NCBI RefSeq assembly: GCF_013408335.1
Contig: NZ_JACBZR010000001.1
Span: 2,046,001-2,110,000 of the forward strand
Direction: 5' to 3'
DNA: 64,000 bases
Origin: Nocardioides panzhihuensis
GTDB taxonomy: Bacteria > Actinomycetota > Actinomycetes > Propionibacteriales > Nocardioidaceae
A program made the position numbers and the translations under genes. Within the stretch, counting starts at the first letter, position 1. Every line of letters begins with the position of its first letter. This document shows positions 26,116 to 33,693 of this stretch, piece after piece. A model generated the notes under the pieces. The model saw nothing but the letters and a program-made list of their open reading frames with translations. It had not been told where the DNA came from and did no database searches.

Positions 26116-27114
26116 GTGGCCGACACCGCTGTAGCTCATCGCACCGAACACATCAACGGAATCGACCTGCACTGGGTGGAGTCAGGGCCGGCGGACGGCC
26201 GGCTCGTGATCCTGGTCCACGGTTTCCCGGAATCCTGGTACTCGTGGCGCCACCAGATCGCCGCCCTCGCCGGCGCCGGCTACCGGGCCGTCGCGATCGA
26301 CGTGCGCGGGTATGGCGGGTCCTCGAAACCGCGGGCCGTCGAGGACTACCGGATGCTGCGCCATGTCGGCGACAACGTCGCCCTGGTGCACGCCCTGGGC
26401 GCGGAGACAGCCACCATCGTCGGGCACGACTGGGGCGCTCCCATCGCGTGGACGACAGCACAGCTGAGGCCTGACGTCTTCACCGCCGTGGCCGGCCTGT
26501 CGGTGCCGTTCAGCCCGTCCGGTCGCCGTCGGCCGACCGAGGCGATGGCCCAGGCGGGCGGTGAGGACGAAGAGTTCTACATCTCCTACTTCCAGACTCC
26601 CGGCGTCGTCGAGGCCGAGATCCTGCCCGACGTACGCCGCTGGCTGCTCGGCATCTACTACTCGATCTCGGGCGATGGCGTGCGAGCCGCGGGCGGGGAT
26701 CCTCGTGGTGCGCTCGGGCTGGTGCCGCGCGGTGACCGGCTCTCGGACCAGTTCGTCTACCCCACCGAGATGCCCGCGTGGCTGACCGAGGCCGATGTCG
26801 ACTTCTACGCCCGCGAGTTCGCCGACTCCGACTTCTTCGGTCCGCTGGCCCGCTACCGCAACATCGACCGCGACTGGGAGGATCTCGCGGCATTCGCCGA
26901 CGTGCCGATCACCGCGCCGTCCCTCTTCATCGCCGGCGAGCACGACGGTCCCGCGATCACCGGCCGACGCCAGATCGAACGCTTCGACCAGACCCTTCCG
27001 GGGCTCACTCGGTCGGTGGTACTCCCCCGGTGCGGCCACTGGGTCCAGCAGGAGCGCCCTGAGGAGACCAACCAGCTCCTGCTCGAGTTCCTCGCTGGAA
27101 CAGAGCGACGCTGA
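26116..27114 (+). CDS. Epoxide hydrolase-type alpha/beta hydrolase
   Basis: 332 residues. HGFPESWYSWRHQI (35-48) is the epoxide-hydrolase oxyanion motif, the nucleophile is D105 in VGHDWGAPIAW, and the His is in CGHWVQQERPEE near the C-terminus. A lid with LGIYYSISGDG supplies tyrosines. An Asp nucleophile separates it from esterases. The start is a GTG at 26116. Opens epoxides to diols; natural substrate unknown. Confidence 0.87.
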   Translation: MADTAVAHRTEHINGIDLHWVESGPADGRLVILVHGFPESWYSWRHQIAALAGAGYRAVAIDVRGYGGSSKPRAVEDYRMLRHVGDNVALVHALGAETATIVGHDWGAPIAWTTAQLRPDVFTAVAGLSVPFSPSGRRRPTEAMAQAGGEDEEFYISYFQTPGVVEAEILPDVRRWLLGIYYSISGDGVRAAGGDPRGALGLVPRGDRLSDQFVYPTEMPAWLTEADVDFYAREFADSDFFGPLARYRNIDRDWEDLAAFADVPITAPSLFIAGEHDGPAITGRRQIERFDQTLPGLTRSVVLPRCGHWVQQERPEETNQLLLEFLAGTERR

Positions 27115-27123
27115 CGCCGACCG

Positions 27124-27426
27124 TCAGAATCTCACCGGGAAGACCTCGGTGCGCGCGACGGCCGCGTCGCGCTCGGCGCTGAGCGCCGTCCGTCGCTCGT
27201 CGTTCATGTAGGCGTCCAGCGAGGCCTGGTCCCGGAACCGGAGAAGCTGCACCTCGTCCGGCTGCCCGGGCGCGTCGTCGGCGATCGCGCGGTGCACCAC
27301 TTCCCCGCCGTGCTCGGAGATCAGCTGCAGGACTCGGTCCTCGTAGGCGTGGAGGGCTTCCGCCTCTCCCCCGTGCGCCCACAGGAGACAGCACAGACGG
27401 ATCGGACCTTCGGGTGCACCTGACAT
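27124..27426 (-). CDS. DUF1330-like small alpha-beta barrel protein
   Basis: 100 residues with the dimeric ferredoxin-like pattern of DUF1330 and EthD-type proteins: RLCCLLWAHGGEAEALHAYEDRVLQL then DEVQLLRFRDQASLDAYMNDERR. Function unknown. Start at the ATG at 27426. Convergent with the epoxide hydrolase gene. Confidence 0.65.
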   Translation of the reverse strand: MSGAPEGPIRLCCLLWAHGGEAEALHAYEDRVLQLISEHGGEVVHRAIADDAPGQPDEVQLLRFRDQASLDAYMNDERRTALSAERDAAVARTEVFPVRF

Positions 27427-27501
27427 GACGGTCACCGTAGCGGACGCCATCGCGCATCGGGCGCGCATGAGCGCTGCCGAGGTCGGGTACCTGCTCTCTC
27501 C

Positions 27502-27675
27502 ATGGGGAGCAACGTCTTGGACATGGTGGGCGCCACGGTCGTGGTGCTCATCGTCCTGATGGTGCTCGCGGCAGCAGCCGGTTTCCTGCTGGCGAGGGTG
27601 GAGAGACGGCGTGCGCGCCGGATCCACGACGATCTCGTCGAGATGCGTGACCAGCGCGGCCGGCACCGCCGCTAG
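27502..27675 (+). CDS. Small single-pass membrane protein
   Basis: 57 residues: MGSNVLDMVG, a hydrophobic helix VVVLIVLMVLAAAAGFLLA, then a basic helical tail rich in Arg ending in RGRHRR. The layout is that of a tail-exposed inner-membrane microprotein. No family recognised. Its stop overlaps the stop of the convergent DksA-fusion gene at 27672-27675. Confidence 0.5.
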   Translation: MGSNVLDMVGATVVVLIVLMVLAAAAGFLLARVERRRARRIHDDLVEMRDQRGRHRR

Positions 27676-28385
27676 CTCCGCCGGCCCCTCGGCTTGCCGG
27701 CACAGCTGATGCAGGTGCGTGCCACCGGGCGAGCGTCGAGCCGGCCCGCGCCGATCGGCTGGCCGCAGTCCTCGCAGGTCCCGAACGTGCCGGCGTCCAC
27801 GCGCTCCATGGCCGCCTCGATCTCGGCGAGATGCTCTCGCGCCTGACGTACGAGCGCCTGCACCTGAGATCGCTCGAAGGCGATCGTCGCGCCCTCGGGA
27901 TCATGCTCGTCGTCGGCGTTGGTGTCGCGCGAGGCCGCGACCACAGCGTCGAAGTCCTGGCTCAGGTCTGCCAGGCGCGCGAGCGTCTGCCGATGCTCCG
28001 CCTCGAGGCGTACGCGAGGCCGGTCCGGGCCGGGGCCGCCCGGATGGCGGAGGTCGTAGGCGGCGGAGACCTTCTTCGGTACGCACAGTCGCCAGGCGTC
28101 CACGACGAGCTCGCAGGCCTCGACCGGGTCGAGCGCGGCCAGGGACGACTCCACCCAGTTGAACCGCATCTCCGACTCTCGGGGCAGGCGGAACGTGTCG
28201 GGTGCGCTCGCGACCAGGGCGGCGCGCTCTTCCTTCGGGAACCCGAAACCCATCTCGGTCTCGTCCAGGGAGAAGGCGACGTAGACGATCGAGCCGACCC
28301 TGAACTTCAGTCGGCCGCGTACGAACACCTCGTAGGAGCGCTCGAGGCTCGACCCGAGCCAGCGGACATCCTCCACGGTCGCCAT
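27672..28385 (-). CDS. MmcQ/YjbR domain fused to DksA/TraR-type zinc finger
   Basis: 237 residues. Residues 1-115 resemble MmcQ/YjbR DNA-binding proteins (RSYEVFVRGRLKFRVGSIVYVAFSLDETEMGFGFPKEERAALV ending DAWRLCVPKKV). After a linker, residues 150-237 resemble DksA/TraR: a helical AFERSQVQALVRQAREHLAEIEAAMERVDAGTFG and a four-Cys zinc site at C204, C207, C225 and C228. DksA-type proteins act at RNA polymerase, so this may join a DNA- or ligand-binding module to a transcription cofactor. The ATG at 28385 begins MATVEDVRW. Confidence 0.8.
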   Translation of the reverse strand: MATVEDVRWLGSSLERSYEVFVRGRLKFRVGSIVYVAFSLDETEMGFGFPKEERAALVASAPDTFRLPRESEMRFNWVESSLAALDPVEACELVVDAWRLCVPKKVSAAYDLRHPGGPGPDRPRVRLEAEHRQTLARLADLSQDFDAVVAASRDTNADDEHDPEGATIAFERSQVQALVRQAREHLAEIEAAMERVDAGTFGTCEDCGQPIGAGRLDARPVARTCISCAGKPRGRRS

Positions 28386-28466
28386 GTTCGGAGCGTAGGC
28401 GCAGTCTCCCCCGGCGGCACCTGAGTTTCGCGCCCGGTGATCGCGGCCGCGCGACATCATGGCTCC

Positions 28467-29084
28467 ATGGCGGCGAAGACGGACCTGAAGAAGACGCTCG
28501 ACAGCTATCGGGCGCGCCGGGGTGAGTTCCGAGTGCTCGAGGTGCCCCCACTCCCCTACCTGATGGTCGACGGGCACGGCGACCCCAACGCCGGTGGCGA
28601 GTACGCGGACGCGCTCGCGGCGCTCTACCCGGTGGCGTACAAGCTGAAGTTCGCCAGCAAGAGCGAGGGCCACGACTATGTGGTGCCGCCGCTGGAGGCG
28701 CTGTGGTGGGCCGAGGACATGGACGCGTTCACCCGGGCGCGGGACAAGTCGCAGTGGGACTGGACCGCGATGATCATGACGCCGGACTGGATCACCGCGG
28801 AGATGTTCGACGAGGCGGTGGCGAGGGTCGGCGCGAAAGACCGCCCGGCGAGTCTGAGCAAGGTGCGGCTAGAGACGCTCGTTGAGGGCACCTGCGTGCA
28901 GACCCTGCACATCGGGCCGTACGACGACGAGGGCCCGGTGCTCGCGGAGATGCACGATCGGTTCATCCCCGACCAGGGCCTCCGGCTGACTGGGAGGCAC
29001 CACGAGATCTACCTCGGCGACCCGCGGCGGGTCGAGCCGGCCAAGCTGCGGACGATCCTTCGTCAGCCCGTCCTTCGGGCGTGA
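28467..29084 (+). CDS. GyrI-like small-molecule binding domain protein
   Basis: 205 residues of the GyrI-like/SOUL family that often binds drugs: LPYLMVDGHGDPNAGGEYADALAALYPVAYKLKF, then WEWDWTAMIMTPDW-like segment and QTLHIGPYDDEGPVLAEMHDRFI followed by RHHEIYLGDPRRV. No DNA-binding domain is attached. Start at the ATG at 28467. Single gene. Confidence 0.8.
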   Translation: MAAKTDLKKTLDSYRARRGEFRVLEVPPLPYLMVDGHGDPNAGGEYADALAALYPVAYKLKFASKSEGHDYVVPPLEALWWAEDMDAFTRARDKSQWDWTAMIMTPDWITAEMFDEAVARVGAKDRPASLSKVRLETLVEGTCVQTLHIGPYDDEGPVLAEMHDRFIPDQGLRLTGRHHEIYLGDPRRVEPAKLRTILRQPVLRA

Positions 29085-29206
29085 CCCGAGCCGCCGAAGT
29101 TTCGGTGTACAAATGTTGACTCAAACTCTTGTCGACGTGAGCGGGCTCACATTACTCTTCAGTAACCCGGGACCGAGGAGTCCCGCTGAGTGAGGAGAGT
29201 TCCCCC

Positions 29207-30568
29207 ATGCCTCTGCACACATCGAGGGCGATGCTGGCCACCGCTCTGGCCGTCGCCGCGGTCTCCCCAGCCGCACTGACCACCCTGGCCGTCCCGGCTG
29301 CCGCCGCTGCCAATGCTGCCGACAACAGCACGACCGTCGTCTCCCGCGGAGTCGAGATCCCCGAGTTCTACAACCCGCCGGCGACCCTCCCGGAGTCCGA
29401 CGGTGACCTCGTCCGGACCGAGCCACTCCCCCTCGGCATCGGTCTCACGATCCCGGGCATCGGATCGCTGCCGGGAACCGCGACCCGGGTCATGTACAAG
29501 ACCACCGACAACAACGGCGCCCCGGCCGCGGTCACCGGCGCCTATATCGAGCCGTTCGCTGCCTGGGGCGGCACGGGCGATCGCCCCTTGGTCGTCGTCG
29601 CGCCAGGCACCATGGGCCAGGGCGACCAGTGCTCGGCCTCGCTCGGACTCGAACGACCGATCTTCTTCAACGGCAGGACCGTCTCGGTGGGGTACGAGGA
29701 CATCGGGATCTACCGCCTGCTGGCGCGCGGCGTCGCGGTGATGGTGACCGACTACGTCGGGCTGGGCGCCACCGACCGGCTCCACACCTATGTCGACCGG
29801 GTCGACGGCGGCCACGCCGTACTGGACGCCGCACGGGCGGCGCGTCAGATTCCGGATACGTCGGTGACGAGCGCGTCGCGGGTGGCGCTCTACGGCTACA
29901 GCCAGGGTGGCGGCGCGACCGGGTCGGCCGCCGAGCTCCACCCGACGTACGCTCCCGACGTCAACCTCGTCGGCGCCTACGTCGGCGCGCCGCCGGCCGA
30001 TCTGCGGGCGACGGCTCGAGGTATCGACGGCTCCGCCCTGGTGGCAGCGCTGGGTTGGACGATCAACGGTCTGGCGCAGTCCAACCCGGAGCTGCGGCCG
30101 ATCCTGGACGAGAACCTCAACCAGACCGGCAAGGCGGCGCTCGAGGATCTCTCGACGGCCTGCGTCGCCGACGGCATCGTCCGCTACCCGTTCCGTCGGA
30201 GCAGCAGCTGGACGGTCTCCGGGGAGAGCCTCGACGACGTCATCGAGCGCGAGCCCACGGTGGAGGCGATCATCGCCGAGCAGAAGATCGGGACCATCGC
30301 ACCGCGAATCCCCGTACGCCTGGCCACCGGCACCGAGGACGACATCGTTCCGCACGAGCAGGCCCGCCAGCTGGCCGTCGACTGGTGCGGTCAGGGCGCC
30401 CAGGTGACCTACAAGGCGGTCGTCCTGCCCAATCTGGGCGACGGGCTGATCACCAACCACATCACGCCGCTGCTCGTCGACCAGACCGCTGCGGTCAGCT
30501 GGATCACCGACCGGTTCAAGGGCGTCGCCGGCAGCTCCAACTGTGCGACCCTGCCGAGTCAGCCCTGA
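29207..30568 (+). CDS. Secreted lipase-family protein
   Basis: 453 residues with a Sec signal peptide (cleavage near AAA-NAADN around residue 35). The lipase fold is of the fungal LIP-like actinobacterial group: VVVAPGTMGQGDQC, VMVTDYVGLGATD, nucleophile in GYSQGGGATGSAAE, acid in GTEDDIVPHEQA and His near the C-terminus in LITNHITP. Hydrolyses esters outside the cell. GGAG before the ATG. Its final 10 bases overlap the convergent dimethylargininase gene. Confidence 0.83.
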   Translation: MPLHTSRAMLATALAVAAVSPAALTTLAVPAAAAANAADNSTTVVSRGVEIPEFYNPPATLPESDGDLVRTEPLPLGIGLTIPGIGSLPGTATRVMYKTTDNNGAPAAVTGAYIEPFAAWGGTGDRPLVVVAPGTMGQGDQCSASLGLERPIFFNGRTVSVGYEDIGIYRLLARGVAVMVTDYVGLGATDRLHTYVDRVDGGHAVLDAARAARQIPDTSVTSASRVALYGYSQGGGATGSAAELHPTYAPDVNLVGAYVGAPPADLRATARGIDGSALVAALGWTINGLAQSNPELRPILDENLNQTGKAALEDLSTACVADGIVRYPFRRSSSWTVSGESLDDVIEREPTVEAIIAEQKIGTIAPRIPVRLATGTEDDIVPHEQARQLAVDWCGQGAQVTYKAVVLPNLGDGLITNHITPLLVDQTAAVSWITDRFKGVAGSSNCATLPSQP

Positions 30569-31329
30569 GCTGCTCGTAGCCGCACGGACAGGCAGGTGAC
30601 GCAGCCTTCGAGCTTCTCGAACTCGGAGATGTCGACCGCCATGACCACGTAGCCACGCTCCTCGAACATCGCTCTGCTCAGCGGCGCCGAGGCGGCCATC
30701 AGCAGCGTGTCGTCATCGAGGACGACCACGTGGGAGCCCGATTCCTCCGGGACCGGCAGGAACCGGGCTCCCCACATGCTCGGGTCGTCGACCAGCGGCT
30801 CGTGGCCGATCACGGTGCCGTCGGGCAGTGCTGTGACGGCCGACTTGAGATGGAGCACCTTCGAGACCGGGACGGCGACGACCTCGGCGCCCAACGGGGC
30901 GAGCAGTGCGCGGAGCTGGGCGATGCCGTCGGCGTTCGTACGCCCGCCCTCCCCCACCCACACGGTGTTCTCGTGCTTGAGCACGTCCCCGCCGTCGAGT
31001 GTCCCGGGTGCCTCGATGTGGGCGATCCGGTAGCCACGTGCGCGGACGGCGTCCTCGGCGGCACCGATCTCGGGGCGCCGTTCCAGCGCACCCGGCCGGC
31101 TGATCACGGCCAGATCTGCGAAGACGACCATCGTGTCCTCGACGAAGACGGAGTCCGGGCAGTCGTCGGCCTGGTCGACCTCGTGGATGATCCAGCCGGC
31201 GGCACCCATCGCGGCTACGTACGCCTCCCACTGCTGGTGAGCGAGGTCGATGTCGACCGGGCTCCGCTCGATGTGGGTGACGAGGCCGTCGGCGAGGCGG
31301 GGCGAGGGGCGGCGTACGAGAGCGTGCAT
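30559..31329 (-). CDS. ddaH: N(G),N(G)-dimethylarginine dimethylaminohydrolase
   Basis: 256 residues of the pentein/DDAH family. Substrate-binding CPDSVFVEDT (57-66), LDGGDVL (111-117), catalytic H160 in VLHLKSAV and the nucleophile Cys near the C-terminus (probably C246 in CVTCLSVRLR). It converts methylated arginine to citrulline and a methylamine. Length fits bacterial DDAH. Confidence 0.88.
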   Translation of the reverse strand: MHALVRRPSPRLADGLVTHIERSPVDIDLAHQQWEAYVAAMGAAGWIIHEVDQADDCPDSVFVEDTMVVFADLAVISRPGALERRPEIGAAEDAVRARGYRIAHIEAPGTLDGGDVLKHENTVWVGEGGRTNADGIAQLRALLAPLGAEVVAVPVSKVLHLKSAVTALPDGTVIGHEPLVDDPSMWGARFLPVPEESGSHVVVLDDDTLLMAASAPLSRAMFEERGYVVMAVDISEFEKLEGCVTCLSVRLRAAQG

Positions 31330-31406
31330 GGGTGAGAGTATCGCCGACCGAGGCGACCGCCCTCAGATGCACACCGCAGTGCGTCGTAGGTGCGTAGTTT
31401 GGTGCC

Positions 31407-32039
31407 ATGAGCGATGACGAGGGACGCAGGATGTTCGAGCCGGAGTCGTGGGAGGAGCGCTACGCCGGAGAGGAGAAGGTCTGGAGCGGCAACCCGAACC
31501 CGCAGCTCGTGGCCGAGGTGTCCGCGCTGGCACCGGGCACGGCGCTCGACGTCGGCTGCGGCGAGGGCGGCGACGTCATCTGGCTCGCACAGCAGGGCTG
31601 GACGGTCACCGGCGCCGACTTCTCCGCGAAGGGCCTGGAGCGTGCGGCTCGCCACGCCGAGGACGCCGGCGTCGCGGATCGTACGTCCTGGTGGCAGGTC
31701 GATGCCCGCACCTTCGATGCGGAAGGCCGGAAGTTCGACCTGGTCACGTGCCATTTCCTGCACACGCCGGACGGGAGCATGGTCGAGGTCGCCGGCCGGC
31801 TGGCCACCGCGGTCGCACCCGGTGGCCATCTCCTGATCGTCGGCCACGCGCCCTCGGTGGTCTTCGCGCACCACAGCCACCATGACGCGATGTTCCTGGC
31901 CGAGGACCTGCTTCCCGGCCTTCCCGAGGGATTCGAGCCGGTCGTCGTCGAGCAGCGCCCCCGCTCCGTCGTCCGTGACGGCGTCGAGGTCGACATCGAC
32001 GACTCGACCCTGCTCGCCCGGCGGCCGCGCTCGGTGTGA
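31407..32039 (+). CDS. Class I SAM-dependent methyltransferase
   Basis: 210 residues. SWEERYAGEEKVWSGNPNPQLV then motif I GTALDVGCGEGGDVIWLAQQGW and D-type motif II in GADFSAKGLERA; the WEERY-WSG start is typical of the actinobacterial thiopurine-like group. Substrate unknown. The stop codon lies inside a 12-bp hairpin (32033-32060). Confidence 0.86.
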   Translation: MSDDEGRRMFEPESWEERYAGEEKVWSGNPNPQLVAEVSALAPGTALDVGCGEGGDVIWLAQQGWTVTGADFSAKGLERAARHAEDAGVADRTSWWQVDARTFDAEGRKFDLVTCHFLHTPDGSMVEVAGRLATAVAPGGHLLIVGHAPSVVFAHHSHHDAMFLAEDLLPGLPEGFEPVVVEQRPRSVVRDGVEVDIDDSTLLARRPRSV

Positions 32040-32060
32040 AGGAAGCTGTTCCTTCACACC
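32033..32060. terminator. Hairpin overlapping the methyltransferase stop
   Basis: Perfect 12-bp arms GGTGTGAAGGAA and TTCCTTCACACC with a 4-base loop; the stop codon (32037-32039) is inside the left arm. No T-run follows. It lies between convergent genes and probably marks the 3' end of one or both transcripts. Confidence 0.55.
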
Positions 32061-32073
32061 CGAGGCGCGTCCC

Positions 32074-32556
32074 TCAGCCGCGAACCATGCGGCGCTCGAT
32101 GCCGACCGGGTCGACCTTGGTCTCGCCGTCGAACCGGAACCCCTGGCGCTCGTAGAACGCCGTGGCGCGCTGGTTGCCGTCCAGGACCCACAGGTACGCC
32201 GCCGATGACCCGATCGTCTTCTCGAGCAGCGCGTGGCCGAGGCCGGTCCCGTATCTCTCTGCTCGGACGTAGAGGGCGGTGAGCTCCAGCGTTGGCAACC
32301 CTGGAGCATCGTCGCGAGCGGTCCCGGCGCTGGCGAACCCCAGCAACCGGCCCGGCTCCTCCCCCTCGGCCACCACGCTGGAGAACCGGCCAGTCTGGAT
32401 GTTCGTACGCCACCGGTCGACCCTCGCCGACCGCTGAGAGCGTCGTTCGATGAGGATCTCGTCCGGGATCAGACCGGTGTACGCCTCCTCCCACACATCG
32501 AGGTGGAGGTCGGTCAACGCCTCGGCATCATCGAGAGCGACTGGTCTGATCAACAT
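32074..32556 (-). CDS. GNAT-family N-acetyltransferase
   Basis: 160 residues with typical RimI-like pattern: N-terminal MLIRPVALDDAEALTDLHLDVWEEAY, then ELTALYVRAERYGTGLGHALLEKTI as the acetyl-CoA loop, and WVLDGNQRATAFYERQGFRFDGE at the C-terminus. Substrate unknown. Confidence 0.87.
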   Translation of the reverse strand: MLIRPVALDDAEALTDLHLDVWEEAYTGLIPDEILIERRSQRSARVDRWRTNIQTGRFSSVVAEGEEPGRLLGFASAGTARDDAPGLPTLELTALYVRAERYGTGLGHALLEKTIGSSAAYLWVLDGNQRATAFYERQGFRFDGETKVDPVGIERRMVRG

Positions 32557-32577
32557 GCCGTGAGGATAGGGAACCGC

Positions 32578-33039
32578 TCAGTCGAGGCACCACTCGTTTC
32601 CCTCGGGGTCCTGCATGACGATGAAGCCGTGGCTCATCGGCGGGTCGGGCTCGAAACGGCGCACGCGGGTGGCGCCGAGCGCGACGACGCGCTCGCACTC
32701 CGCCTCGAGTGCGGCCATCCGCTCCTCCCCCTGCAGCCCTGGAGCAGCCCGGACGTCGAGGTGGACGCGGTTCTTGGCGGTCTTGGACTCCGGCACCCGC
32801 TGGAAGAAGACGCGCGGACCGGTGCCTGCGGGATCCTCGATGGCCGAAGCGTTGTTGCGTTCGTCTGCAGGCACCCCGACACGAGCGAGGAACTCGTCCC
32901 ACGCGTCCAGGGGATCGCTGCCCTGGGGGACCTCGACCCCCGGCGGGCCTGGGTGGACGTAGCCGAGGACGTCACGCCAGAACGTGGAGAGCGCGCGTGG
33001 GTCGTGCGCGTCGAAGGTGACCTGGAAAGCGAATGTCAT
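32578..33039 (-). CDS. VOC-family glyoxalase-like protein
   Basis: 153 residues: FAFQVTFDAHDPRALSTFWRDVLGY at the N-terminus, FFQRVPESKTAKNRVHLDV in the middle and DPEGNEWCLD at the C-terminus, the standard single-domain VOC pattern with metal His/Glu positions. Substrate unknown. Confidence 0.84.
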   Translation of the reverse strand: MTFAFQVTFDAHDPRALSTFWRDVLGYVHPGPPGVEVPQGSDPLDAWDEFLARVGVPADERNNASAIEDPAGTGPRVFFQRVPESKTAKNRVHLDVRAAPGLQGEERMAALEAECERVVALGATRVRRFEPDPPMSHGFIVMQDPEGNEWCLD

Positions 33040-33078
33040 GGCACCACCATGGCACCGAATCAGGACGGAGGGCTTCCG

Positions 33079-33561
33079 CTATCGGCGATGGGCAGGAGCG
33101 CGCAGCCCGAGGCCGCGGCGCTCCTCCATCCGCAGCGCGATCATCGGGACCACGATCGCGGCGGCGAGGATGTGCGTCAGGCACAGGACACCGACGAAGG
33201 CCAGGTCGAACTCGAAGAACGGCAGCACGTCGGGGACCAGGGAGAGCCCGGTGAGCACGATGGCAGTGATCTGGAACGTCGAGCGGGGCAGCTTGGCGAC
33301 CCGGATCGTCACCTCGGCGATGATGATGCCGATCAGCGAGCAGCAGACGGTCAGCAGCGGGAACGCCGAGATGGGTACGTCGCCGAGGCTGCTGCCGAAG
33401 TCGACACCTGCCGTCTTGGCGATCACCGCGGTCAGGGTCGTGGCGACCGCGGCGATGGCCGTGGCCACCAGTCCGCGCGGCCAGACCGGCGCCGGTCGCG
33501 CCGGCACGCGAGCGATCTCCACCGGCGGGGTCTGCCTGTGCTCGGGAAGGTAGAGGGTCAT
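33079..33561 (-). CDS. DUF6069-like membrane protein
   Basis: 160 residues with four hydrophobic helices (starting near residues 30, 65, 95 and 125), matching the actinobacterial DUF6069 pattern with a GVDFG segment after helix 1. Function unknown. A small inverted repeat stands 34 bp upstream of the ATG. Confidence 0.7.
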   Translation of the reverse strand: MTLYLPEHRQTPPVEIARVPARPAPVWPRGLVATAIAAVATTLTAVIAKTAGVDFGSSLGDVPISAFPLLTVCCSLIGIIIAEVTIRVAKLPRSTFQITAIVLTGLSLVPDVLPFFEFDLAFVGVLCLTHILAAAIVVPMIALRMEERRGLGLRAPAHRR

Positions 33562-33594
33562 CTCGGGTGCTCCTTGATTGATACTGCAACCAAT

Positions 33595-33609
33595 TCACAC
33601 TAGATGTGA
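33595..33609. promoter_or_regulatory. Inverted repeat upstream of DUF6069 gene
   Basis: TCACA, five bases (CTAGA), TGTGA: a short symmetrical site centred 41 bp upstream of the start codon, in an AT-richer stretch. Plausible operator; the regulator is unknown. Confidence 0.35.
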
Positions 33610-33693
33610 CCCTCTACCTCGACCGCATTCAGATGCCCGCAAACAGGCGTGATTCCCGCCACTTGAGGCGCTACGCCCGCTTCCGGTCCAGCG

